This document shows positions 37,104 through 46,314 of a stretch of DNA of 64,000 nucleotides, in pieces. A model generated the notes under the pieces. That model ran no database searches. It had not been told where the DNA came from and worked only from the letters and a program-made list of their open reading frames with translations. The stretch's first letter is position 1, and every line of letters starts with the position of its first letter. The stretch is from the NCBI RefSeq assembly GCF_904848625.1, contig NZ_CAJHCP010000006.1, forward strand, positions 474,609 through 538,608, written 5' to 3'. The stretch comes from Paraburkholderia metrosideri. GTDB taxonomy: Bacteria; Pseudomonadota; Gammaproteobacteria; Burkholderiales; Burkholderiaceae. A program made the position numbers and the translations under genes.

Positions 37104-38522
37104 ATGACCCAGACCGCTTTCCTCGACGCTTGCCGCGACGCCATCGGCACAGCCCAGGTGCTGACCGACTCGCACGACACCGCCCCGTACCTCACCGACT
37201 GGCGCCGCCGCTACACCGGCGCGGCCTGCGCGGTGCTTTGCCCGGGCACGCCCGCTGAAGTCGCGGCGCTCGTCAAACTCGCGGTCGAGCATCGCGTCGC
37301 GCTGGTCCCGCAAGGCGGCAACACGGGGCTCGCGGGCGGCGCCACGCCCGACGCGAGCGGCGCGCAGGCGGTCGTCAGCTTGCGCCGGCTGAATCGCGTG
37401 CGCGACATCGATCCGCACAACAACACGATTACCGTCGAAGCCGGCGTGATCCTCGCGGAAGTCCAAAAGCATGCCGAGGAAGCGGGCCGGCTTTTCCCGT
37501 TGAGCCTCGCCGCCGAAGGCAGCTGCACGATCGGCGGCAATCTCGCCACCAATGCGGGCGGCACCGGCGTGCTCCGCTACGGCAACACGCGCGAGTTGTG
37601 CCTCGGCCTCGAAGTGGTCACGCCGCAAGGGGAGTTGTGGGACGGCCTGCGCGGGCTGCGCAAGGACAACACCGGCTACGATCTGCGCGACCTGTTCATC
37701 GGGGCGGAAGGCACGCTCGGCATCATCACCGCGGCCGTGCTCAAGCTGCATCCGCAACCGGCTGCCCGGGTCACGGCGCTCGCCGCACTGGCGTCGCCGC
37801 ACGCGGCGCTCGACTTTCTGTCGCTCACGCAAAGCATCGCCGGGCCGCTGCTCACCGGCTTCGAACTCATGTCGGATTTCTGTCTGCGACTGGTCGGCCG
37901 GCATTTCGAGCAGATGCGTTATCCGTTCGCGCAATCGCACGCGCAAGTTGTGTTGCTCGAATTGTCCGATAGCGAAAGTGAAGAACACGCGCGCGGGTTG
38001 TTTGAAAGCCTGATGGAAACGGCGCTGGAAAAGGGACTCGTGGAAGACGCGGTGGTCGCGGAAAATCTCACCCAGTCGCAGGCGTTCTGGAATCTGCGCG
38101 AGCACATTCCGCTCGCGCAGGCCGAGGAAGGTCTGAACATCAAGCACGATATCGCGGTGCCGATCTCGCGCATCGGCCACTTTATCGAGGCAACCGACGC
38201 CGCGGTCGCGCAGGCGGCGCCGGGTGCACGCATGGTGACCTTCGGGCATCTCGGCGACGGCAATCTGCACTACAACGTGCAGGCGCCCGAAGGTGTCGAC
38301 GCGAAGGCGTTTCTCAAGCAGTACCAGAGCCCGATCAACAGGATCGTCTACGACAACGTGCATGCGCATCGTGGCAGCATCAGCGCCGAACACGGGCTGG
38401 GGCAGTTGAAGATCGACGAGGCCGCACATTACAAGCAGGACGTCGAGGTGCAACTGATGCGTGTCGTCAAACACGCGCTCGATCCGCTGAACCTGATGAA
38501 CCCTGGCAAGGTGCTACGCTAG
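37104..38522 (+). CDS. FAD-binding oxidoreductase (GlcD/D-2-hydroxyglutarate dehydrogenase type)
   Basis: A 472-residue flavoprotein of the PCMH/VAO family. The FAD-binding part has PQGGNTGLAGGATPD (about residues 70-85) and AAEGSCTIGGNLATNAGG, with FIGAEGTLGIITAAVLKLHP. The C-terminal FAD-oxidase domain has FGHLGDGNLHYNV, a metal-ligand histidine motif, and SAEHGLGQLK. Enzymes of this type oxidise D-2-hydroxyacids (D-lactate, glycolate, D-2-hydroxyglutarate). Absence of adjacent GlcE/GlcF favours a single-subunit D-2-hydroxyacid dehydrogenase. Substrate unresolved. Confidence 0.9.
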   Translation: MTQTAFLDACRDAIGTAQVLTDSHDTAPYLTDWRRRYTGAACAVLCPGTPAEVAALVKLAVEHRVALVPQGGNTGLAGGATPDASGAQAVVSLRRLNRVRDIDPHNNTITVEAGVILAEVQKHAEEAGRLFPLSLAAEGSCTIGGNLATNAGGTGVLRYGNTRELCLGLEVVTPQGELWDGLRGLRKDNTGYDLRDLFIGAEGTLGIITAAVLKLHPQPAARVTALAALASPHAALDFLSLTQSIAGPLLTGFELMSDFCLRLVGRHFEQMRYPFAQSHAQVVLLELSDSESEEHARGLFESLMETALEKGLVEDAVVAENLTQSQAFWNLREHIPLAQAEEGLNIKHDIAVPISRIGHFIEATDAAVAQAAPGARMVTFGHLGDGNLHYNVQAPEGVDAKAFLKQYQSPINRIVYDNVHAHRGSISAEHGLGQLKIDEAAHYKQDVEVQLMRVVKHALDPLNLMNPGKVLR

Positions 38523-38573
38523 GCCTCCGAAGCCTCTGCCTTCCGCACGGGGGCGTTTGCAGGAGTCGAATTC

Positions 38574-39380
38574 GTGAAGATTCGAGTGCTGTCCGATCTG
38601 CATCTGGAAAACGACGAACCCGAACTGGTCCCGCATGCGCAGGCGGATCTGATCGTGCTCGCCGGCGACATCCACAATCATGCGGCCGGTCCGCGCTGGG
38701 CGGCGCAGACCTTCGACGGCGCCGTGCCGGTGGTCTACGTGCCTGGCAATCACGAGTACTACGACGGCGAGTTCGGCGCGCTCGAACGCGCGCTCGACGA
38801 CGCGGCAGCGCAAGTCGACAACGTTCATGTGCTGAACAACGCCACGCTGGTCGATCCGCAGGGCGAGTGGCGTGTGCTCGGCACGACGTTGTGGACCGAC
38901 TTCGCGCTGTATGGCGCGGATCCGGATACGCTCGCCGAATCGATCGGTGCATCGCGGCGGGTCATGCTCGACTTCAAGGGGCTGATCCAGATTAACTGGC
39001 CGCACGACACCCACGACGCGACCCGCGACTTCACCCCCGACGACTCGCTCGCGCTGCATCGTCAAGCGCGTGCATGGCTCGACAGCGAGCTTGCGAAACC
39101 GTTTGACGGCAAGACAATCGTTGTCACCCATCACGCGCCGCATCGGCTGAGTCTGGCCGAGCGGTATGCCGAAGACCGGGTGTCGGCGGGGTTCGTCAGT
39201 CATTTGCCGGAACTGGTGCGGGCGCCGGTTGCGCTGTGGATTCACGGCCACACGCACACACCGTTCGACTACACCGTGAACGGCACGCGCGTGGTGTGCA
39301 ATCCGCGCGGCTATCTCGATCGGCGCACCGGTTTGCTGGAAAACCCGCTTTTCGCGTGGGACAAAGTCGTCGAAATCTAG
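38574..39380 (+). CDS. Metallophosphoesterase (calcineurin-like)
   Basis: A 268-residue protein with the full set of dimetal phosphoesterase motifs: VLSDLHLE, LAGDIHNH, VYVPGNHEYYDG, VVTHHAPH and WIHGHTHTPFDY. The start is GTG at 38574 with AGGAG nine bases upstream. It is cytosolic (no signal peptide). The natural substrate cannot be inferred; the gene follows the flavoprotein by 51 bases and may share its transcript. Confidence 0.92.
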   Translation: MKIRVLSDLHLENDEPELVPHAQADLIVLAGDIHNHAAGPRWAAQTFDGAVPVVYVPGNHEYYDGEFGALERALDDAAAQVDNVHVLNNATLVDPQGEWRVLGTTLWTDFALYGADPDTLAESIGASRRVMLDFKGLIQINWPHDTHDATRDFTPDDSLALHRQARAWLDSELAKPFDGKTIVVTHHAPHRLSLAERYAEDRVSAGFVSHLPELVRAPVALWIHGHTHTPFDYTVNGTRVVCNPRGYLDRRTGLLENPLFAWDKVVEI

Positions 39381-39471
39381 CATCGGCCTGGCGCCGGTCG
39401 GGGTAATGCGGCTTGTGCGCACGCTGCGCACACATTAGGCTGGCGTCGTTGGTCATCCATGGAGATCGCGC

Positions 39472-40194
39472 ATGTGTGGTCGAATCAGCCAGTACCGCGA
39501 TCCCCGCCTTTACGCCGACCATCTCGGTCTCGCCGATCCGCTCATGCTTTTCGATGCCGCCGACCGCCGCCCCGGCTACAACCTGGCGCCGGGCACGCAT
39601 CCGCTGGCGATCTATCCCGATCAAACCCTGCACGCCATTCACTGGGGATACTGCCCTGATTGGGCGCGCGAGCAGCATCTGCCGCAAACCATCAACGCAC
39701 GCGCCGACGCTGCGCCCACTGCGCGCTACTTCGAACAACTATGGAAAACGGGCCGGGTATTGGTGCCGGCAGATGGCTGGTTCGAATGGCGCGTGGAAAC
39801 GACACTCGATGACGGCAGCGGGAACCGGGAGCCATCGCAACGGGAGGCACCCGAACGTCAGCCATACTTCGTGCACCTGAAGAGCGGCGCGCCGATGTAT
39901 CTGGCGGCATTGTCGAGCGTACGCGGCACGGAGCCGCAAACAGAAGGGATGGGATTGGTGATCGTGACAGCCAGCGCCGACACAGGCCTGGTCGACGTAC
40001 ACGGACGCCGCCCGCTGGCATTTTCACCGGATGCGGCACGCCGCTGGCTAGATCAGGCGCTACCTCCCGACGAACTCGAACAATTGGCGCGAGGCGCTTG
40101 CCTCGCCGCCGGCCGCTTTCGCTGGCACCGGGTGAGTCACGAGGTGGACCGTGTGCTCAACGATGAACCGGGATTGATCGACGCGCTGCTTTAA
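39472..40194 (+). CDS. yedK: SRAP-domain protein (YedK/HMCES family)
   Basis: A 240-residue SOS response-associated peptidase-like protein. These proteins form a stable thiazolidine crosslink with abasic sites in single-stranded DNA through cysteine 2. Cys2 is present (MCGRISQ), with the conserved asparagine in TINARADAA, the glutamate in ADGWFEWR, and the histidine region VDVHGRRPLAF. GGAGA lies upstream of the ATG. The AHLR-type catalytic histidine appears as VHGRRP rather than the more usual HDRMP, a minor variation. No LexA box was recognised upstream. Confidence 0.92.
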   Translation: MCGRISQYRDPRLYADHLGLADPLMLFDAADRRPGYNLAPGTHPLAIYPDQTLHAIHWGYCPDWAREQHLPQTINARADAAPTARYFEQLWKTGRVLVPADGWFEWRVETTLDDGSGNREPSQREAPERQPYFVHLKSGAPMYLAALSSVRGTEPQTEGMGLVIVTASADTGLVDVHGRRPLAFSPDAARRWLDQALPPDELEQLARGACLAAGRFRWHRVSHEVDRVLNDEPGLIDALL

Positions 40195-40294
40195 CGTGCG
40201 CGGATGTAAGCACACCGGCATCGATCGGAAACTCATACGTCACGCGGCGCTCACCTGCCAAAGCAGGCGAAAAGCGCCGCGATAACGCGTCAAC

Positions 40295-40453
40295 TCAACG
40301 GTCGCGCCGCGGAGCCTGCAAATCCGGACGCTCGACCTTGATCGGCACCAGTTGCGGCTGCTGTTCACGCAGGCGGCGCAGCAGGTCGCGAGAAGCGGCG
40401 ATTCCGATCAGTCCAAACATGACAGCCACGCCGATCATCAGATGCGTATCCAT
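40295..40453 (-). CDS. Small single-pass membrane protein (52 residues)
   Basis: A short frame starting ATG at 40453 with GAGGGA five bases upstream. It encodes MDTHLMIGVAVMFGLIGIAA (one hydrophobic helix, residues about 5-20), followed by SRDLLRRLREQQ and a basic, proline-rich cytosolic tail ending PRRDR. The positive charges just after the helix predict an N-out/C-in single pass. The combination of a good ribosome site, a hydrophobic helix and compact size argues that it is real. It lies between yedK (convergent) and the LysR gene. No family was recognised. Confidence 0.6.
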   Translation of the reverse strand: MDTHLMIGVAVMFGLIGIAASRDLLRRLREQQPQLVPIKVERPDLQAPRRDR

Positions 40454-40662
40454 GAGTCCCTCGTCCTTCAGTTGTTGCGCTGTGCCGAACGGCAGCGATC
40501 TGGGCGCGTCCGGCCGGAGCGGCTGCGCATGAACGACACGTTAGCAAAACGGCCGCTCGCGAGAAGTAAGGAAATGTTGCGACGCGGCAGTTATGTAACA
40601 CGCGCTCACGCTGTTGCTCGCTGCGCCGTCAACCCTGGCGGGACGCCCGCCCGGTCGGGGGC

Positions 40663-41601
40663 TCAGGAACGTGCGAACTGGCGTAATTCTTCCTGATCCA
40701 CGGCGAGCGTAGCCGGCAATTCGTCGCGCAGAAACTCGACCCACGTGCGGATTTTCGCGTCCAGATACTGGCGGGACGGATACAACGCATACAGATTCAT
40801 TTCCTGCGACGTGTATTCGGGCAGTAGCCACACCAGCTCGCCGCTTCGCAAACCGCTGATCGCCGAGTAGATCGGGATCAGGCCGATGCCCATGCCGTTG
40901 GTCGCCGCGACCGCCATGGCTTCGGCGACGTTCACCTGAAACGTGGCCGGTCCCAGCGCGAAGGTTTCTTCGCCGTTCGGGCCGTCGAACACCCATTTAT
41001 CGGTCGGAAAAATCGGCGTGACCATGTGCAGACACGTGTGGTTCGACAGATCCGCCGGGGTTTGCGGCACGCCGCGCCGCTCCAGATAGGCAGGCGATGC
41101 GCACACAATGCTGAACGCGCTGCCCAGCCGCTGCGACACCAGGCCAGAATCCGGCAGACCGGTGGCGAGGGTGAGCGACACGTCAAAACCTTCGTCCAGC
41201 AGATCGGGCATGCGCTGCGCGAGCGTCAGCTCGACGTGCACGTCCGGATAGCGCTGCTGGTAGCGGCCCACGGCCGGCACCACATAGTGCTGGCCGAAGC
41301 TCGTCATGGCGTGAACCTTGAGTTTGCCGGACGGACGCGCGTGAGCGTCGCTTGCCTCGGCTTCCGCCTGATCGACATAGGCGAGAATCTGCTCGCAGCG
41401 CTGCAGATAGCGCTCGCCGGCCTCGGTCAGCGCGATACGGCGCGTGGTGCGATTCAACAGACGCGTGCGCAAGTGCGCTTCCAGATCGGAGACTGCGCGC
41501 GATGCGTAGGCCGTCGTGGTATTCAGGTGCTGCGCGGCACCCGTGAAGCTGCCCGCTTCGACGACGCGGACAAATACGCGCATGTTTTGAAGCGTATCCA
41601 T
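40663..41601 (-). CDS. LysR family regulator (AaeR-like by context)
   Basis: A 312-residue LysR protein. HTH: VRVVEAGSFTGAAQHLNTTT and RLLNRTTRRIALTEAGERYL (residues about 10-70); substrate-binding domain to about 295. The ATG at 41601 begins MDTLQNMRVF and has AGAGGAA upstream. The gene is divergent from a NodT/FUSC/DUF1656/HlyD efflux operon, matching the aaeR-aaeXAB arrangement in which LysR activates export of aromatic carboxylic acids. The 5' leader is unusual: the tandem hairpin array at 41612-41808 begins within a few bases of the ribosome binding site. Confidence 0.92.
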   Translation of the reverse strand: MDTLQNMRVFVRVVEAGSFTGAAQHLNTTTAYASRAVSDLEAHLRTRLLNRTTRRIALTEAGERYLQRCEQILAYVDQAEAEASDAHARPSGKLKVHAMTSFGQHYVVPAVGRYQQRYPDVHVELTLAQRMPDLLDEGFDVSLTLATGLPDSGLVSQRLGSAFSIVCASPAYLERRGVPQTPADLSNHTCLHMVTPIFPTDKWVFDGPNGEETFALGPATFQVNVAEAMAVAATNGMGIGLIPIYSAISGLRSGELVWLLPEYTSQEMNLYALYPSRQYLDAKIRTWVEFLRDELPATLAVDQEELRQFARS

Positions 41602-41611
41602 TCCATTTCCT

Positions 41612-41808
41612 CTGTCGGCGGCAGTTAGCGCTTTAGCGCTTACTGCCGCCCCATGCAAAGCTGTCGGCGGCAGTTAGCGCTTTAGCGCTTACTGCCGCCC
41701 CATGCAAAGCTGTCGGCGGCAGTTGGCGCTTTAGCGCTTACTGCTGCCCCATGCAAAGCTGTCGGCACCCAGTTAGGCTTTAGCGCCTACTCCCGCCCCC
41801 TCCAAGCT
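41612..41808. repeat. Tandem 49-bp hairpin repeats in the LysR leader
   Basis: Three near-identical 49-base units at 41612-41660, 41661-41709 and 41710-41758 and a degenerate fourth to about 41808. Each holds GGCGGCAGT...ACTGCCGCC with inner AGCGC-TTTA-GCGCT, predicting a stem of 14 pairs broken by one T-T mismatch. Copy 3 carries two substitutions. The array abuts the LysR ribosome binding site. Confidence 0.9.
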
Positions 41809-42064
41809 GTGTCGCCGAGTATCAGCGCTCAGCCCCCTCCCACCCCCTGCAAAGCGGCCAACGGAAGCTCTCACTTCACCGCCGGACCCGCTCCACCCAA
41901 CCCGCTGCAATCGACCGAAACCGGCGCTTATCGCCCGCTTCGCCGCAGTGCAACACAGTAATGCTTGATCGGGGCGATTGTTACACGATTCGCAAAGGCA
42001 ATTATCTCACGTACTGTAAAAATGCCTTGCATCTTTACCAGTTATTCCCCAATCAATCAAAAAA

Positions 42065-42070
42065 TATAAT
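42065..42070 (+). promoter_or_regulatory. -10 element (TATAAT) of the efflux operon
   Basis: Consensus TATAAT 38 bases before the NodT GTG start, in an AT-rich patch (about 41990-42075) within a GC-rich region. The -35 candidate TTATTC at 42042 is weak, consistent with LysR-activated transcription. Confidence 0.5.
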
Positions 42071-42107
42071 GACGCACAAGCATCTATAGTCAATTTTGGA
42101 GGAAATC

Positions 42108-43889
42108 GTGCAGTCTCCGGTACAGAAAGGGATCGCCGCAACAGCGGTTCTTACGATCCTATTAACAATCGCCGGCTGTGCAAGTACCGGGGGCATCGCG
42201 CCGCAAGACCACAGCGTCGAGCCCTCCTCACTCGACGCCGGCAAGGCCATCCGCGCGGCCAACCAGGACGCCCAGTGGCCGGCCACCGACTGGTGGCGTG
42301 CCTATAACGATCCGCAACTCGATCAGTGGATCGCCGACGCTCAGGCCGGCAGCCCCAGCCTCGCCGCCGCCCAGGCGCGCGTGCGCGAAGCGATGTCGAT
42401 GGCGGGCGTGGCCCGTTCGGCGTTGTCGCCGCAAGTTAACGGCAGCCTGTCGATCCAGCGTCAGAAATGGTCCGACAACGTGTACTACGGGCCGGGGCCG
42501 CTCGCGGGCGAGCAGTCGTGGAACAACACGGGCACGCTGGGCCTTTCCTATAACCTCGATCTGTGGGGCAAGGACAAAAACGCCGCCGAACGCGCACTCG
42601 ACGCCGCGCACGCGGCCGCCGCCGATTCGCGCGCCGCCCAGCTCGAACTGGAAGGCAACGTGGTGCGTACGTATATCGAGATGTCGCTGAACTACGCGCT
42701 GCTCGACATCGCCAAGGCCACGCTCGCGCAACAGCAACAGATCGTCGATCTTGCGAACCGTCGTCTGAAGGGCGGTATCGGCACGCAGCTCGAAGTGAGC
42801 CAGGCCGAAACGCCGATGCCCGAATACGAGCGTCAGATCGACGCGATTGAAGAAAAAATCGCGCTCGGCCGCAATCAGCTGGCCGCGCTGGCCGGCAAGG
42901 GTCCGGGCGCGGGCGATTCGATCCAGCGCCCGACGCTGTCGCTGGCCGCGTCGCCAGGTTTGCCGAGCGCGTTGCCGGCCGACCTGATCGGCCATCGGCC
43001 GGACGTGGTCGCCGCACGCTGGACCGTCGCCGCGCAGGCGCGCGGTATCGACGTCGCGAAGGCCGATTTCTATCCGGACATCAACCTGCTGGCGTCGATC
43101 GGCGGTTACGCGGCGATGGGCCCGCTGTTCCAGTTCCTGAAGAATCCGTCGCATAGCTGGAGCGCGGGTCCGGCGCTGTCGTTGCCGATTCTCGACGGCG
43201 GACGGCTGCGCTCGCAACTCGGCGCGGCATCGGCCGGATATGACGAGGCGGTGGAACGCTATAACCAGTCGATCGTCGGCGCGCTGAAGGATATCTCCGA
43301 TCAGGTGATCCGCATCCGCTCGCTCGCCACCCAGGCCGACGACGCCGATCGCTCGGTCGCCGCGGCTCGCCGGAATTACGAGCTGTCGCGTGAAGGGTAT
43401 CGGCGCGGTCTGACCGACTATCTGAACGTGCTGATCGCGCAGAATCAACTACTGCGCGCGCAGGAAGGCGTCGCGAAGATCCAGGCCGAGCGGCTCGGTG
43501 CGCATGCGTCGCTGGTCACGGCATTGGGCGGCGGCCTGGATGACCCGGCCAACGGTCCGAAGGACAGCGAGACACTGCCGGCGCATGGCAAGGGCAAGGC
43601 GAACGCAGGCGCCGCTGCTGCAGCCGGTGCGGCCTCTGACGCGTCGCCCGCGGCATCCGGCAATGCGCAGGCAGAGCCGCAAACAGCATTGGTCGGTAGC
43701 GCCGCTGGCTCCGCGCCCGCGAGCGCTGCAACCGGCGCCAAGGCCGCGAGCCGTATCGCTTTAAAGACCTCGAAGGCCAACGCCGCGGCGAAGGCCGTCA
43801 AGACCACGGGCGACGCAAGCAGCGCAGGCCTCGACACCGCGGCAGCCCAAGCGCCGCGCGCCGCCGCCAACGCGCGTGCGGCCGAGTAA
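42108..43889 (+). CDS. NodT family RND-type outer-membrane efflux lipoprotein
   Basis: A 593-residue outer-membrane factor (TolC/OprM type) that provides the exit duct for the downstream pump. The signal peptide ends in a lipobox, LLTIAGCAS, so Cys23 or so should be lipidated. Two OEP repeats cover about residues 60-480, with the tell-tale LPADLIGHRPDVVAARW. GTG at 42108 is the start: the in-frame TTG at 42096 is part of the ribosome binding site TTGGAGGAA. The last 110 or so residues are an unusual alanine/glycine/lysine-rich low-complexity tail beyond the normal OMF end. Confidence 0.93.
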   Translation: MQSPVQKGIAATAVLTILLTIAGCASTGGIAPQDHSVEPSSLDAGKAIRAANQDAQWPATDWWRAYNDPQLDQWIADAQAGSPSLAAAQARVREAMSMAGVARSALSPQVNGSLSIQRQKWSDNVYYGPGPLAGEQSWNNTGTLGLSYNLDLWGKDKNAAERALDAAHAAAADSRAAQLELEGNVVRTYIEMSLNYALLDIAKATLAQQQQIVDLANRRLKGGIGTQLEVSQAETPMPEYERQIDAIEEKIALGRNQLAALAGKGPGAGDSIQRPTLSLAASPGLPSALPADLIGHRPDVVAARWTVAAQARGIDVAKADFYPDINLLASIGGYAAMGPLFQFLKNPSHSWSAGPALSLPILDGGRLRSQLGAASAGYDEAVERYNQSIVGALKDISDQVIRIRSLATQADDADRSVAAARRNYELSREGYRRGLTDYLNVLIAQNQLLRAQEGVAKIQAERLGAHASLVTALGGGLDDPANGPKDSETLPAHGKGKANAGAAAAAGAASDASPAASGNAQAEPQTALVGSAAGSAPASAATGAKAASRIALKTSKANAAAKAVKTTGDASSAGLDTAAAQAPRAAANARAAE

Positions 43890-43900
43890 GGAAGCCGACC

Positions 43901-46111
43901 ATGTCAGCCGCCCCTTCCTCCGTCACGCGCCCGAAGTCGCCCGGCGCGCTGTACGCAGCCGCCGCCGACTGGGCTCGCACCGACGGCCTCACCTGGGTCT
44001 ATCTGTTCAAGGCGCTCGCCGCGTGCTTCCTCGCGCTCGGCATCGCGATGAAGCTCGACTTGCCGCAGCCGCGCACCGCGATGACCACCGTGTTCATCGT
44101 GATGCAGCCGCAAAGCGGCATGGTGTTCGCCAAAAGCTTCTACCGGATCTGCGGCACGCTGGTCGGCCTCGTCGTGATGCTCGCGCTGATCGGGCTGTTC
44201 GCGCAAACGCCGGAACTGTTCATCATCTCGACCGCGATCTGGGTCGGCATCTGCACGGCCGGCGCCGCGCGCAACCGCAACTTCCGCTCGTACGGTTTCG
44301 TGCTGGCGGGCTACACGGCCGCGCTGATCGGCATTCCCGCCGCGCAGCATCCGGACGGCGCTTTTCTGAGCGCGCTCACGCGGGTCGCCGAAGTGGTGCT
44401 CGGCATCGTCTGCGCGGGCGCGGTCAGCGGCCTCGTGTTTCCGCAATTCGCGGGCTTGCAGATGCGCAGCACCGTGCGTGCGCGTTTCTCGGCATTCGTC
44501 GAGTATGTGTCCGCGTCGCTGGCCGGCCGCAACGACCGCGCGCAGATCGAGGCGAGCAACGCGCGTTTTGTCGCCGATATCGTCGGCTTCGAAGCAGCCC
44601 GCAGCGTGGCCGTGTTCGAAGGCCCCGATTCGCGGATGCGCGGCGGCCGTCTCGCGCGTCTGAACAGCGAGTTCATGACCGCGTCGACCCGCTTTCACGC
44701 GCTGCATCAGTTGATGAACCGGCTGCGCACGACCAACACGGACGCGGCGGCGGTCGCGATCGACGCGCTCGAACCGTATTTCAAGGAAATCGCCCCGCTG
44801 CTCGCGAAATCCGGTGAACCGGTGCTGAGTGCCGCCGACGCAGCCCATGCCGCCGCTCAACTCGACGCGTACAAAGCCGCGTTGCCGGGCCGCGTGCGGG
44901 CAACCCGCGCCGAGCTGGAAGCGCAACCGGACGCGCTGCTGCTCGACTTCGACACCGCCGCCGAACTGCTGCACCGCTTCATCGACGATCTGCATGCGTA
45001 CGCGGCCACTTATGCGTCGCTCGCGGTCGATACGCACGAGCGCGAACGCTGGATCGAGCGTTACGAGCCGAAGACCAACGCGACCGCCGCGGGCGTGGCG
45101 GGCGTGCGGGCCGCCATCGTGATGATGGTGCTCGGCGCGTTCTGGATCGCCACCGCGTGGCCAAGCGGCTCGACGTTGACGCTGAATGCCGCCGCCGTGT
45201 GCGCGCTGGCGTCGTCGTCGCCGAATCCGAAGCGCACCGCGTTCCAGATGGCCGGCGGCACGCTGGCCGCGACGGTGATGGGAATGATCGTGGTGTTCGG
45301 CGTGTTTCCGCACATCGACGGATTTCCGATGCTGTGCGCGGCGCTCACGCCGTTCCTGCTGCTCGGCGTATTCATGACCACGCGCCCGGCGCTCGCTGGC
45401 TACGGTATCGGCTATTGCATCTTCTTCTGCTTCCTCGCCGGTCCGGACAACGTGATCCACTACGACCCGACCTCGTTCATGAACGATGCGATGGCGCTGG
45501 TGCTGTCGATGCTGGTGTCGTCGATCGCGTTCGCGGTGTTGCTGCCGCCGTCCACACCATGGCTGCGTAATCGGCTGCTGGTCGACCTGCGTCGTCAGGT
45601 GGTGCTCGCGAGCCGCGCGGGCATGCGCCGGGTGCGTTCGCGTTTCGAGAGCGGCGCACGCGATCTGATGTCGCAGATCAACGCGCTCGCGCCGGGCGAG
45701 CCCGAACTCAAACGCGACACGTTGCGCTGGCTGTTTTCGGTGCTCGAAGTCGGTAATGCGGTGATCGACCTGCGCCGCGAAGTCGCCGCACTACCGGCGG
45801 ACGCCCGCTACGCAAAGTCGATGCCGTGGCGCGTGGCGCTGCGGACCATGCGCGATGCGTTGAGCGCGCTGTTCGAGCAACCGCGCGAGGACCGTTTCGA
45901 CCGCGCGCTGTCTGCGACGGCCGACGCGATCGCCGCGCTCCAGCAGATGCTGGCCACCTTCACGCCACCGCGCGAGGAGCGGCATCAGTTGCAACGAATT
46001 TTGAGTCAACTGCATTTCATTCGTACCGCACTGCTCGATCCGCAGTCGCCGCTTGCACCTTTGATGAGCGGACCGGTCAGTGCGTCAGAAGGAGTTCTTC
46101 ATGCCGCGTGA
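43901..46111 (+). CDS. FUSC family inner-membrane transporter (AaeB-like)
   Basis: A 736-residue membrane protein with two hydrophobic blocks of about six segments each (residues about 20-190 and 395-545) separated and followed by soluble helical domains, the organisation of AaeB/YccS-type FUSC pumps. Segments such as LIALFAQ and VFVMQPQSGMVFAKSFYRI (in part) fit the family. AaeB exports p-hydroxybenzoate and related aromatic acids. AAGGAAG precedes the ATG, 11 bases after the NodT stop. The DUF1656 gene begins inside its last 11 bases. Confidence 0.92.
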   Translation: MSAAPSSVTRPKSPGALYAAAADWARTDGLTWVYLFKALAACFLALGIAMKLDLPQPRTAMTTVFIVMQPQSGMVFAKSFYRICGTLVGLVVMLALIGLFAQTPELFIISTAIWVGICTAGAARNRNFRSYGFVLAGYTAALIGIPAAQHPDGAFLSALTRVAEVVLGIVCAGAVSGLVFPQFAGLQMRSTVRARFSAFVEYVSASLAGRNDRAQIEASNARFVADIVGFEAARSVAVFEGPDSRMRGGRLARLNSEFMTASTRFHALHQLMNRLRTTNTDAAAVAIDALEPYFKEIAPLLAKSGEPVLSAADAAHAAAQLDAYKAALPGRVRATRAELEAQPDALLLDFDTAAELLHRFIDDLHAYAATYASLAVDTHERERWIERYEPKTNATAAGVAGVRAAIVMMVLGAFWIATAWPSGSTLTLNAAAVCALASSSPNPKRTAFQMAGGTLAATVMGMIVVFGVFPHIDGFPMLCAALTPFLLLGVFMTTRPALAGYGIGYCIFFCFLAGPDNVIHYDPTSFMNDAMALVLSMLVSSIAFAVLLPPSTPWLRNRLLVDLRRQVVLASRAGMRRVRSRFESGARDLMSQINALAPGEPELKRDTLRWLFSVLEVGNAVIDLRREVAALPADARYAKSMPWRVALRTMRDALSALFEQPREDRFDRALSATADAIAALQQMLATFTPPREERHQLQRILSQLHFIRTALLDPQSPLAPLMSGPVSASEGVLHAA

Positions 46112-46301
46112 TATCGCCGTTTTCGACGCCTACGTGCCGGCCATCGTGCTGCTGTTCATCGCGGGCGCCGCGCTTACCTGGGTGCTGGATCGCGTGATTG
46201 CCTATACGGGCCTGTATCGCGTGGTGTGGCATCCGTCCTTGTTCCGGGCCAGCTTGCTCGTGTGTGTGTGCGGCGTGCTGGGTCTCGCCGTTTATCGTTG
46301 A
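46101..46301 (+). CDS. DUF1656 small membrane protein (AaeX-like)
   Basis: A 66-residue protein with two hydrophobic helices (about 10-28 and 45-62) beginning MPRDIAVFDAYVPAIVLLF. DUF1656/AaeX proteins are regularly found between the FUSC and HlyD subunits of aromatic-acid efflux systems. AGAAGGAG precedes the ATG at 46101. It overlaps the FUSC gene by 11 bases and ends 13 bases before the HlyD gene, so all are translationally linked. Confidence 0.9.
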   Translation: MPRDIAVFDAYVPAIVLLFIAGAALTWVLDRVIAYTGLYRVVWHPSLFRASLLVCVCGVLGLAVYR

Positions 46302-46314
46302 TCAGAGTCGAAAC

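Noticed and set aside
41612..41808. CRISPR array
   Set aside because: Units are directly contiguous with no unique spacers and no cas genes are near; it is a tandem repeat.
42096..42107. TTG at 42096 as start of the NodT gene
   Set aside because: It is part of the sequence TTGGAGGAA that forms the ribosome binding site of the GTG at 42108.
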